From NCBI GenBank assembly GCA_903919165.1, contig CAIXHJ010000171.1, positions 1 through 19,280 on the forward strand: a stretch of 19,280 nucleotides of DNA, written 5' to 3'. Positions 7,498-14,559 of this stretch are shown here, one piece after another; within the stretch, counting starts at the first letter, position 1; the number at the start of each line of letters is the position of its first letter. Under the pieces are notes generated by a model. It saw only the letters and a program-made list of their open reading frames with translations. It had not been told where the DNA came from and made no database searches. This stretch comes from an uncultured Holophagaceae bacterium. GTDB taxonomy: Bacteria; Acidobacteriota; Holophagae; Holophagales; Holophagaceae. A program made the translations under genes and the position numbers.

Positions 7498-8427
7498 TCA
7501 GCTCCCACTGGTCTTCTTGAACTGGGCGGTGATGTCGTCGAGGCCGACTTTCCGGTGGTTCGCTTCGAGGCTGGCATCGAAGATGCGATCCTGGATGGCG
7601 ACCCTCCGATCCGAGGATGTTTGCGCTCCCAGATCCTCCGTCCGGATGTCGAAGATCACGAGGAGCCGAGTCAGGCCGCTCTGGAACTGCTTCAGAAGGA
7701 TGACCACCTCCTCCATCTTCTGGCGCGTGATGTCTTGGAACTGCAGAATGTTCAGGATCTCGAAAGCCTCGTCGCCGACTTTCTGGAGGTGGTCCTGGAC
7801 TGGGGCCAGGTCCAGTTCGTTGGCAGGAGTGGCAACCTGGTGCGCGAAAATATACTCGAGCACTTCCTGAGCGAGGGCGTTCTGGTTTTCTCCGGCGACG
7901 ACCCGATCCAGGAATCTGGACATGGCGGAGTGGAGGTTAGCCTGGTGCCCGTTCAGCCGAACGAGCCCGTCCTGGCAGGCCTGCACGGCTCGTGTGGCAT
8001 CATCCGAGGCCACCATCAGAGTGTCCAGGCGATCCATCGCGCTCTGATTGCATTCCTCCGCGTCGGACGCGATGGCGTCCAGTTGATCCGTCAGCCCTGG
8101 AACCTGGGTGCCCTGGTGCTCCGCCGAGGCGTCCAACTGCTGGAGGTTCACCAGAGTCCGGTTAAGGCTCGAGACGAGGGCGCCTAGTGCTTCTTTGGCC
8201 TCGATGTCGATCTTCCGAAAAATCCGGCCCTTGGCCATGTCCTGGGCGGCTTCGGTCAACAGGTTCAGGCTGGCCTGGGAATCCCCCTGAAGCTCCAGCC
8301 GGAGATCCGTGAGGCGCTGCACCAGGCTCAGTAAATGCTGGTCGAGGCGATTCCGCCTGGCCTGGAATTCGGCCACCAGATTGTCGGGGGTGCCGTCCGA
8401 CGGCTGTTCTTCGAGAGCTTGAGTCAT
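7498..8427 (-). CDS. CheZ-like protein phosphatase with HAMP-like N-terminal segment
   Basis: A 309-residue, mostly helical, soluble protein with no membrane segment. The C-terminal half contains EILNILQFQDITRQKMEEVV (223-242), matching the CheZ active-site helix; Asp232 and Gln236 align with the Asp and Gln of the DLTGQ motif used to dephosphorylate CheY-P. Residues about 57-97 (MAKGRIFRKIDIEAKE...) resemble a divergent HAMP domain, and long heptad-rich helices lie between. The tail (GLDDITAQFKK) could be a CheY-binding peptide, though it is not the classical one. AAGGGG lies 5 nt before the ATG. It is the last gene of a minus-strand set with a response regulator, 18 bp after the DUF4388 gene. 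I infer that it dephosphorylates that or another CheY-like protein. The CheZ assignment rests on the short motif and context. Confidence 0.7.
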   Translation of the reverse strand: MTQALEEQPSDGTPDNLVAEFQARRNRLDQHLLSLVQRLTDLRLELQGDSQASLNLLTEAAQDMAKGRIFRKIDIEAKEALGALVSSLNRTLVNLQQLDASAEHQGTQVPGLTDQLDAIASDAEECNQSAMDRLDTLMVASDDATRAVQACQDGLVRLNGHQANLHSAMSRFLDRVVAGENQNALAQEVLEYIFAHQVATPANELDLAPVQDHLQKVGDEAFEILNILQFQDITRQKMEEVVILLKQFQSGLTRLLVIFDIRTEDLGAQTSSDRRVAIQDRIFDASLEANHRKVGLDDITAQFKKTSGS

Positions 8428-8445
8428 GGGAACCCCTTCTGGGCC

Positions 8446-9264
8446 TCAAGGTGCGGGTCTCACCTTCACATGGGATCCTTCAGTCAACCCCCAGGCCCGC
8501 AGAAGTTCCCGAGGAATGGCCACCAGTTTATCGGCAAGACCAGCGGCGAATTCCACGCGTTCCACCGCGGGTCCATCGGGCCAGATCACCCGCAGGTTGC
8601 GGATGCCATGGCGATAGGGGCCCAGAACGTTCCACCAGCCCTCCATGGCCTTGGACAGTTCAAGGTGATCTCCCTTGTTAAAAAAGCTGGTTTTCAAAAG
8701 TACGACCGTAACGTAGGCATCCGGTTCCAGCACTTCGAGGCGTCCAGCATTCTTGAGGATGGCCGCAGCCTGGAGAACCGCCACATCGTGCTGTCCAGAG
8801 GCAGCCATGACGTCCTTGAAATCCCGGTAGCCATCAAAGTAGGGCAGGATCCGACGCTCCTCCACGAAGAGCTTTATGCCTTCCAGGAGCTGTGGCGCTG
8901 GGAGGGTGGGCCAGGGCACGGCGGTCAACCTGGGGAAGATCGTGCTCAGGCGCTTTCGGCTGTCCTGGATTCGGGCCGAGTCCATGAGCAGATCAGGAAC
9001 CGTGCGACGGATGGATGCGTGGATCTGCACCTGGGTGGTCAGGAACTCGAAAGACCCGGTCGCCCACTCAAGGATTTCAAAAGCCGCCGCCTCCCCCTGG
9101 GAAGACAGCGTCTCTGCGTGGATCACCTCGCCACTGGAGAAATAAAGCACACCGCTTGCCTTGCTGGAGTTCACCTGGAGCAGGCCAGTCTTGCGGTTGA
9201 CATGGAGCAGCTGGGCCACATCTGTCAGGGAGATGCTGTCCAGCGCGCCACGGAGATTGCTCAT
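8446..9264 (-). CDS. DUF4388 domain protein with AbrB-like C-terminal tail
   Basis: A 272-residue soluble protein. Residues about 1-95 (LRGALDSISLTDVAQLLHVNRKTGLLQV, then GVLYFSSGEVIHAE and GSFEFL) form a DUF4388 (PatA N-terminal) domain, found in many two-component and gliding or pili regulators and thought to be an interaction module. Residues about 120-180 look like a small helical region common after DUF4388. The last part, from about 183, is unfamiliar, but its final 25 residues (LVAIPRELLRAWGLTEGSHVKV) look like an AbrB/SpoVT swapped-hairpin motif. The start overlaps the stop of the upstream response-regulator gene by 4 bp, and GAGGA precedes it. Function is unknown; by context it is probably a partner or output of the response regulator. 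Confidence 0.75.
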   Translation of the reverse strand: MSNLRGALDSISLTDVAQLLHVNRKTGLLQVNSSKASGVLYFSSGEVIHAETLSSQGEAAAFEILEWATGSFEFLTTQVQIHASIRRTVPDLLMDSARIQDSRKRLSTIFPRLTAVPWPTLPAPQLLEGIKLFVEERRILPYFDGYRDFKDVMAASGQHDVAVLQAAAILKNAGRLEVLEPDAYVTVVLLKTSFFNKGDHLELSKAMEGWWNVLGPYRHGIRNLRVIWPDGPAVERVEFAAGLADKLVAIPRELLRAWGLTEGSHVKVRPAP

Positions 9265-9638
9265 GCCCGGTCCTCGGGGGAAAGGAGCTCTTCAAGCAGA
9301 ACCTTGATCCGCTGACGATTCACGGGCTTGACCACCAACATGTCCGCCCCGCATCGGAGCCCTTGCTGCCATGACCGCTCTCCATCGAAGCCCGTGAGGA
9401 GGATGACCTTGATGCCCCGGCATTCCGGATCGTCCTTGATGCAATGGCAGAAAGACATCCCGCTCTCTCCGGGCATGAGGACATCCAGAAAGATGAGATC
9501 CACGGTTTCCTGAGCCATGGCCTGCCTCGCAAAGGTCGCGTCAGCCGCCTCGATTGCCCGATGCCCTTCCAGCTCGATGAATTCTCTCAGGATCTGGCGG
9601 ACACTCGGATCGCCATCCACCACGAGGACCGTGCTCAT
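9261..9638 (-). CDS. Single-domain CheY-like response regulator
   Basis: A 125-residue receiver domain with no output domain. The acidic pocket is Asp8 and Asp10 (VVDGDPS), the phosphoacceptor is Asp52 (LIFLDVLMPGESG), followed by Thr82 (VILLTG) and Lys104 (VVKPVNRQR). All conserved residues needed for phosphorylation and switching are present. The acidic pair is DGD rather than the common DD. The start overlaps the pdxJ stop by 4 bp and has GGGAGAGG 7 nt upstream; its stop overlaps the DUF4388 gene by 4 bp. There is no histidine kinase in the window, so the phosphodonor is encoded elsewhere. The neighbouring CheZ-like protein is a plausible phosphatase for it. Confidence 0.92.
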   Translation of the reverse strand: MSTVLVVDGDPSVRQILREFIELEGHRAIEAADATFARQAMAQETVDLIFLDVLMPGESGMSFCHCIKDDPECRGIKVILLTGFDGERSWQQGLRCGADMLVVKPVNRQRIKVLLEELLSPEDRA

Positions 9639-10363
9639 GACCGGGCCTCTCCCATGGCCCTTATCATTTCTTCCACGGCGCGTTCCAGGCCTACAAGCAC
9701 GGCCCTTCCAACGAGGCTATGCCCGATATTCAGCTCCTCGATTTCAGGGATCGCGGCCACGGGGCCCACGTTCTGCAGGTTGAGGCCATGCCCGGCGAGC
9801 ACCCTGAGTCCAAGGCGGCTAGCCAGTCTTGCCGAATCGTGGAGACGGCCCAGTTCGAGGGAAGGGTCGGAGTCCATGGGCAGGTCGCAGTAGGTTCCCG
9901 TGTTCAGCTCGACCGCATCGGCCTCCAGTTTGGCGGTCATCTTCACCTGGTCGAGCACGGGGTCGACGAACAGGCTTACGTGGACGCCAGCAACCCGGAG
10001 TTCTCTCACGACAGGTTTCAGCACCCCCTGGAGGAAGACGGCGTCCAGGCCTCCCTGGGTCGTGAGTTCCTCTCGGTTCTCGGGGACCAGGGTCACCCAG
10101 GAAGGTTTGTAGGGGATGATGGCCTCCATCGCCTCGGCTGTCGCCGCGCATTCCACGTTGAGTGGAACCGCAAGAACCTCCTTCAGCACTCGGAGATCCC
10201 GCTCCTGGATGTGTCTCCGATCCCCTCGGAGATGGATCGTGATGCCATGGGCGCCGGCACTCTGGGCCAGCAGGGCCGCAGCCACGGGGTCGGGTTCATG
10301 CCCCCCGCGGGCCTGCCGCAGGGTGGCCACATGGTCGATGTTCACACCAAGTCTGATATTCAA
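9635..10363 (-). CDS. pdxJ: Pyridoxine 5'-phosphate synthase
   Basis: Condenses 1-deoxyxylulose 5-phosphate with 3-amino-2-oxopropyl phosphate to form pyridoxine 5'-phosphate in the DXP-dependent vitamin B6 pathway. The 242-residue product has the full family pattern: LGVNIDHVATLRQARGG (5-21), ITIHLRGDRRHI (41-52), NVECAAT, VTLVPE, ELNTGTYCD and LAGHGLN. The start is a TTG at 10363, supported by CTGGAG 6 nt upstream; no ATG is in a better place. It heads a minus-strand set in which the response regulator follows with a 4-bp overlap, an unusual partnership for a vitamin gene. Its product is a cofactor for HemL at the other end of the window, but no operon link exists. Confidence 0.95.
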   Translation of the reverse strand: MNIRLGVNIDHVATLRQARGGHEPDPVAAALLAQSAGAHGITIHLRGDRRHIQERDLRVLKEVLAVPLNVECAATAEAMEAIIPYKPSWVTLVPENREELTTQGGLDAVFLQGVLKPVVRELRVAGVHVSLFVDPVLDQVKMTAKLEADAVELNTGTYCDLPMDSDPSLELGRLHDSARLASRLGLRVLAGHGLNLQNVGPVAAIPEIEELNIGHSLVGRAVLVGLERAVEEMIRAMGEARS

Positions 10364-10483
10364 TGCGCACTCCAGGGATTGGCCTTAGCTTACCCCTAGA
10401 TGGCTCCTGACGAAGTGAAGGTTGGCCAGTGGAGCCTTCAAAAAGAAGTTGAAACACGCATTCTGGAGACGGATGATGGTTGC

Positions 10484-11266
10484 ATGATGTATTCAGTCGC
10501 TCCTCCATCCCTGTTCCTGGCACATGGGTCTCCCATGCTTGCTTTGGATGGAGGTGATTGGGGCAGGGCGATCTCGGCCTTCGGTCAGCGGCTGCCACCC
10601 CTCCGCGCCATCCTGGTTTGCTCCGCCCATTGGGAGGCGACAGGGCCCTTCCAGCTCTCCTCGGCAGAGATTCCCGGCGTGATGCACGATTTCGGGGGAT
10701 TCCCGGCGGAGCTTTATGCCCTGGACTATCCAGCCCCAGGTTGCCCGGAACTCGCCAAAGAGGCGGCAGCCTTGTTGGGCGGAGCCAGTCTGGAGGCAGT
10801 GCTCGACCCCAAGCGTCCCCTTGACCATGGGGTTTGGGTGCCCCTGCGGTATCTCATGCCAGAGGCAAGCATCCCCGTGGTTCAACTCTCGCTTCCACTG
10901 CACCGGACGCCGGAATTACTTCTGGCGGCGGGGCGGGCCCTGGCACCGCTTCGGGAGAGCGGCGTATTGATCCTCGGAAGTGGCGGAATCGTGCACAACC
11001 TCCGTCTTCTAGACTGGGGAGGGACCTCCGGACCCGCGTCCTGGAGCCTCGGATTCGAGCGGTGGATCCGCCAAAGGCTGGCCGCAGGCGATGTCGAGGC
11101 CCTGGCAGACTGGAGACAGGCCCCTGGATCGGCTGAATCCGTGCCTACCACGGAACACCTGGATCCGCTTTTCGTGGCCCTGGGTGCCGCAGGCGGACCG
11201 CCGGAGCCCCTTTTTGATGGCTGGCAGTTGGGCAGCCTCAGCTTGTCGAGCTATGTCTTTCCATGA
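10484..11266 (+). CDS. DODA-type extradiol ring-cleavage dioxygenase (YgiD-like)
   Basis: A 260-residue class-III (LigB-like) enzyme related to E. coli YgiD and plant 4,5-DOPA dioxygenase, which open catechol rings with a divalent metal and oxygen. Conserved histidines are His14 (LFLAHGSPM), His49 (CSAHWEATG), His115 (DHGVW), His171 (GSGGIVHNLR) and His225 (TEHLDPL); three of these form the metal site. The frame is open to an ATG at 10400, but the family begins just before the FLAHGSPM strand, so the ATG pair at 10484 and 10487 is preferred although its ribosome-binding site is weak. It is divergent from pdxJ and convergent with the efflux operon, so it is probably a single-gene unit. The natural substrate is unknown. 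Confidence 0.88.
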   Translation: MMYSVAPPSLFLAHGSPMLALDGGDWGRAISAFGQRLPPLRAILVCSAHWEATGPFQLSSAEIPGVMHDFGGFPAELYALDYPAPGCPELAKEAAALLGGASLEAVLDPKRPLDHGVWVPLRYLMPEASIPVVQLSLPLHRTPELLLAAGRALAPLRESGVLILGSGGIVHNLRLLDWGGTSGPASWSLGFERWIRQRLAAGDVEALADWRQAPGSAESVPTTEHLDPLFVALGAAGGPPEPLFDGWQLGSLSLSSYVFP

Positions 11267-11282
11267 ATCCAATGCCTCATCA

Positions 11283-11300
11283 CATGTGAGGGTTCACATG
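11283..11300. repeat. Perfect 7-bp inverted repeat between convergent genes
   Basis: CATGTGA and TCACATG flank a GGGT loop, in the 42-bp gap between the dioxygenase stop (11266) and the stop of the last efflux gene (11309). It could form a hairpin in transcripts of either strand and act as a shared 3' end. No T-run follows on either side, so it is not a textbook intrinsic terminator; a protein-binding palindrome is the other possibility. Confidence 0.45.
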
Positions 11301-11308
11301 GCAACTGT

Positions 11309-12439
11309 TCAGGCCATGGTTTTCCGGAACCGCCCGGCGGCCAGGATCAGCATGGTGCTGCCTAGGGCGGCCAGGGCCAGCAGCTGCGGCCAGAGCACAG
11401 CCAGGCTCAGGCCTTTCAGGAACACGCCCCGGATGATCACGAGGTAGTAGCGGAGGGGGTTCAGATAGGTGAACCACTGCACCACCTCCGGCATGTTGGC
11501 GATGGGGTACACGAACCCTGAGAGCATGAAGGCCGGCAGCATGAAGAAGAAGGCCGTCATCATGGCCTGCTGCTGGGTGGCGCTCACGGTGGAGATGAGG
11601 AGGCCGACCCCCAGCGTGCTGAGCAGGTAGAGCCCGGTGCCGAGGAACAGCATCACCGGATGGCCCAGGAGAGGCACCTGGAACCAGAAGACGGCGATGA
11701 GGGTGATGAGGGCAACGTCCACGAAGCCGATGAGGGCGAAGGGGATGGTCTTGCCCAGGATGAACTCCAGCCGTCCGATGGGGGTCACCATGATCTGCTC
11801 CATGGTGCCGATCTCCCGTTCGCGCACGATGGCCATGCTGGAGAGGATGATGGAGACCACGGCCACGAGCATGGCCAGGACCCCGGGCACGAAGAAGTTG
11901 CGGCTATCGAGGTTGGGGTTGAACCAGGCTCGCGAAATCAATGTGACGGGTTCGGCCCCCAGGCGCAGTCCCGTCGTCCAAGAGAATCGCTGCTCCATGA
12001 TCGTGCGGTTGAAATCGGCGGCGATGTGGGAGGCGTCGCTCAGGATGACACTGGCCGTATTCGAATCCGAGCCGTCCAGCAGGAGCTGGACCTGGGCGCT
12101 GCGCCCCCCCTGCAGGTTCTCGGCGAAGCCGCGGTTGAAGCGCAGCACCGCCTTGGCCTCACCCGAATCCAGTACCTCCTGAATCTCCGATTCCGCAGCG
12201 ATGCGGCGCACCACATCGAAGCAGCCGGAGCCCTCGAAGCGCGTGAGCAGATCACGGCTGGCGGGCGTCCGGTCCAGATCGTAGACGGCCATGGGAACAT
12301 GGCGCACATCCGTGTTCACCGCATAGCCGATGATGAGCACCTGGACCACGGGGACGATGAAGATGACGGCCCGCATCCTCGGGTTCCGAAGCACCTGGAT
12401 GAACTCCTTGATGAGCATGTGGTACAGGCGTTCGAGCAT
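11309..12439 (-). CDS. ybhR: ABC-2 type efflux permease, YbhR-like
   Basis: Integral inner-membrane subunit of an ABC exporter, 376 residues. There is one membrane segment near residues 23-42, a large periplasmic region (about 43-184), then five segments at about 185-205, 232-253, 260-282, 293-314 and 350-368. The motif VREREIGTMEQIMVTPI (205-221) after the second segment is the ABC-2 signature. The pattern LDGSDSNTA in the periplasmic part and the NPNLDSRNFFVPG stretch match the YbhR/YbhS branch. It is the last gene of the operon, 9 bp after the other permease, and that gene's TGA stop is embedded in its ribosome-binding site (TGAGGA). It presumably pairs with the preceding permease as a heterodimer. 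The substrate is unknown; the E. coli system has been linked to tolerance of cephalosporins and other compounds. Confidence 0.9.
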   Translation of the reverse strand: MLERLYHMLIKEFIQVLRNPRMRAVIFIVPVVQVLIIGYAVNTDVRHVPMAVYDLDRTPASRDLLTRFEGSGCFDVVRRIAAESEIQEVLDSGEAKAVLRFNRGFAENLQGGRSAQVQLLLDGSDSNTASVILSDASHIAADFNRTIMEQRFSWTTGLRLGAEPVTLISRAWFNPNLDSRNFFVPGVLAMLVAVVSIILSSMAIVREREIGTMEQIMVTPIGRLEFILGKTIPFALIGFVDVALITLIAVFWFQVPLLGHPVMLFLGTGLYLLSTLGVGLLISTVSATQQQAMMTAFFFMLPAFMLSGFVYPIANMPEVVQWFTYLNPLRYYLVIIRGVFLKGLSLAVLWPQLLALAALGSTMLILAAGRFRKTMA

Positions 12440-12448
12440 GGGTAATCC

Positions 12449-13600
12449 TCAGGCGAAACGCTTCTTGAAGCTGCGGATGGCCAGCAGGAGCATGAGGGCG
12501 CCGAAGGCCACCATGAGCAGGCACTCGGGCCACAGTTGGGCGAGGCCAGTGCCCTTTAGGTAGAGGCTCCGCAGAATGGTCACGAAGTACCGGGCTGGAA
12601 TGAAGTAGGTCACCACCTGCAGAGTCTTGGGCATGTTCCCGATATCGAACATGAACCCCGAGAGCAGGAAGGCCGGCAGGAAGGTGGCCACAAAGGCCGC
12701 CTGGCTGGCCAGCAGCTGAGTCTTGGCCTTGGTGCTGATGAAGATGCCCAGGGAGAGCGCCCCCACTAGATAGATGGCGGAGACGGTGAAGAGCAACAGC
12801 AGGTTGCCCCGGATGGGGACGTCGAAAAGGAAGCGCCCGGCGAGCACGGAGAGCAGCATGTCCACCATGCCGATGACGAAGTATGGGGCGAGCTTGCCCA
12901 GGATCAGCTCACTGCTGCGGACCGGCGTGGAGATGAGCTGTTCCATGGTGCCCGTTTCCCACTCCCGGGCCACCGTGAGAGAGGTGAGCAGGGCCGTGAT
13001 GAGCATCATGATCACGGCGATGAGGCCGGGCACGATGAAGATCTTCGACTCCATGTCCGTGTTGAACCAGGCCCGGGGGCGCAGCTCCATGGGCAGGGCA
13101 GGGGCGCTGCCGGTCCTGCCCTGGACCTTCCGTACGAGGATCTCCTGGGAGTAGGTCCGCACGATAGTTTCGGCATAACCGAGGGCCAGGGTGGTGGTGT
13201 TGGCATCGCTGCCATCGGCCAGCACCTGCACCGTGGTGGGCCGCTCCGAGGCCACCTGCTTGCCGAAGTCGACGGGAAGCACCAGGGCCATGAGGACCCG
13301 GCCGTGCTCGATGGCCTCCTCCACCTCTTGGTAGTTCCCGCTCCTCGTCACCACGGAGAAGTAGCGCGATCCCTCGAAGCGGTGCACCAGCTCCCGGCTC
13401 TGGGGCGTGCGGCTCTGATCCCAGACCGCCAAGGGCACGCGGTCCAGATCCAGCGTGAGGGCATAGCCGAAGATCATCAGCATGATCATGGGCAGCACGA
13501 TGGCGATACCCAGGGCGCGCGGATCGCGGAGGACGTGGATGAACTCCTTCTTGGCCACGGCCACCAGGCGGCGGAGGTTTATAGTCCATCGGCGGCTCAT
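12449..13600 (-). CDS. ybhS: ABC-2 type efflux permease, YbhS-like
   Basis: Second inner-membrane permease, 383 residues. Membrane segments lie at about 30-50, 189-210, 238-258, 268-290, 300-322 and 357-376, with a periplasmic domain between the first two. Features shared with E. coli YbhS are KEFIHVLRDP at the N-terminus, VLPVDFGKQV, VLADGSDANT, AREWETGTMEQLISTPV and the YFIPARYFV stretch before the last segment. The start overlaps the stop of the upstream ATPase gene by 4 bp. It lies before the YbhR-like gene, the same order as E. coli ybhS-ybhR, and I expect the two proteins to form the transmembrane channel on which the two ATPases act. Confidence 0.9.
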   Translation of the reverse strand: MSRRWTINLRRLVAVAKKEFIHVLRDPRALGIAIVLPMIMLMIFGYALTLDLDRVPLAVWDQSRTPQSRELVHRFEGSRYFSVVTRSGNYQEVEEAIEHGRVLMALVLPVDFGKQVASERPTTVQVLADGSDANTTTLALGYAETIVRTYSQEILVRKVQGRTGSAPALPMELRPRAWFNTDMESKIFIVPGLIAVIMMLITALLTSLTVAREWETGTMEQLISTPVRSSELILGKLAPYFVIGMVDMLLSVLAGRFLFDVPIRGNLLLLFTVSAIYLVGALSLGIFISTKAKTQLLASQAAFVATFLPAFLLSGFMFDIGNMPKTLQVVTYFIPARYFVTILRSLYLKGTGLAQLWPECLLMVAFGALMLLLAIRSFKKRFA

Positions 13601-14559
13601 GCCTCGAACTCCTTCTGCTCGCCGTCAGCCCGGTCCCGGGCCTCGATGAGAGACACGAAGACATCCTCCAAGGAGGGTGTGATCCGTTCGATGGCGTCCA
13701 CCCGGAAACCGGAAGCCTCCAATTCGCGTTTCAGGCGGGGTGCGAGCGCCTCGGCGTCTGCCGTCATGAGATGGATATCCCGCCCGAAGAGGGCTGCGTC
13801 TCTGACGCCCACCACCTCGGAGGCGGCGCCCAGGGCTTCGTGGGAGCGATCGCAGGAGACGGACAGCACCTGGTCCGCCATGAGGTGTCCCTTCATCTCG
13901 CCAGGTGTCCCCAAGGCCACCAGCTCGCCCCGGTAGATGAGGGCCAGGCGGTCGCAGTACTCGGCCTCCTCCATGTAGTGGGTGGTGACAAAGACCGTGA
14001 CGCCGCGGCCGGCCATGTTGTAGATCAGATCCCAGAAGGTGCGTCGGCTCAGGGGATCCACACCCGAGGTGGGTTCGTCCAGGAAGAGGACCTGCGGTTC
14101 GTGGAGCAGGGCACAGCCCAGAGAAAGACGCTGCTTCCAGCCCCCCGGTAGCAAACCCGTCAGGGTTCGGCGATGGTCCTGGAGGCCCGCCATCTCCAGC
14201 ACCCACGCCTTCCGCTCGGCCTTCTTATCCCGAGGGATCCGATAGATACCGCTATAGAAATCGATGTTCTCCTCCACCTTGAGGTCGTCGTAGAGGCTGA
14301 ACTTCTGGCTCATGTAGCCGATGCTTCGCTTGATCTGTTCCCGTTCGGTCCTGATATCGAAGCCGGCCACAGTGCCACTTCCACTGGAGGGCTCCAGAAG
14401 CCCGCAGAGCATGCGGATAGTGGTGGATTTACCGGCGCCGTTGGGTCCCAGAAAGCCGAAAATCTCACCCCGGCCCACATCCAGGCTGATGCAGTTCACG
14501 GCCACGAAGTTTCCGAAGCGTCGCTCCAGGTTTCGCAGCGTGACAGCGAGCTCGGTCAC
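13597..14559 (-). CDS. ABC transporter ATPase, equivalent to C-terminal half of YbhF
   Basis: Cytoplasmic nucleotide-binding subunit, 320 residues. Walker A is GPNGAGKS (38-45), the Q-loop is Gln85 (YMSQKFSLYDDL), Walker B is VLFLDE (Asp161, Glu162) followed by PTSGVDPLSRRTFW, and the switch histidine is His194 (VTTHYMEEAEYCDR). The signature motif is degenerate: LLPGGWKQR (137-141 LPGGW) in place of LSGGQ. This is the same asymmetry as the second half of E. coli YbhF. The last 100 residues form the accessory domain usual in this branch, ending in SLEDVFVSLIEARD. Four-base overlaps join it to the ATPase gene upstream and the permease gene downstream. It probably dimerises with the ATPase encoded just upstream. 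Confidence 0.92.
   Translation of the reverse strand: MTELAVTLRNLERRFGNFVAVNCISLDVGRGEIFGFLGPNGAGKSTTIRMLCGLLEPSSGSGTVAGFDIRTEREQIKRSIGYMSQKFSLYDDLKVEENIDFYSGIYRIPRDKKAERKAWVLEMAGLQDHRRTLTGLLPGGWKQRLSLGCALLHEPQVLFLDEPTSGVDPLSRRTFWDLIYNMAGRGVTVFVTTHYMEEAEYCDRLALIYRGELVALGTPGEMKGHLMADQVLSVSCDRSHEALGAASEVVGVRDAALFGRDIHLMTADAEALAPRLKRELEASGFRVDAIERITPSLEDVFVSLIEARDRADGEQKEFEA

Noticed and set aside
8335..9315. 326-residue open frame on the plus strand opposite the DUF4388 gene
   Set aside because: The minus-strand gene has domain signatures, 4-bp coupling to its neighbour and a ribosome-binding site; the plus-strand frame has none of these.
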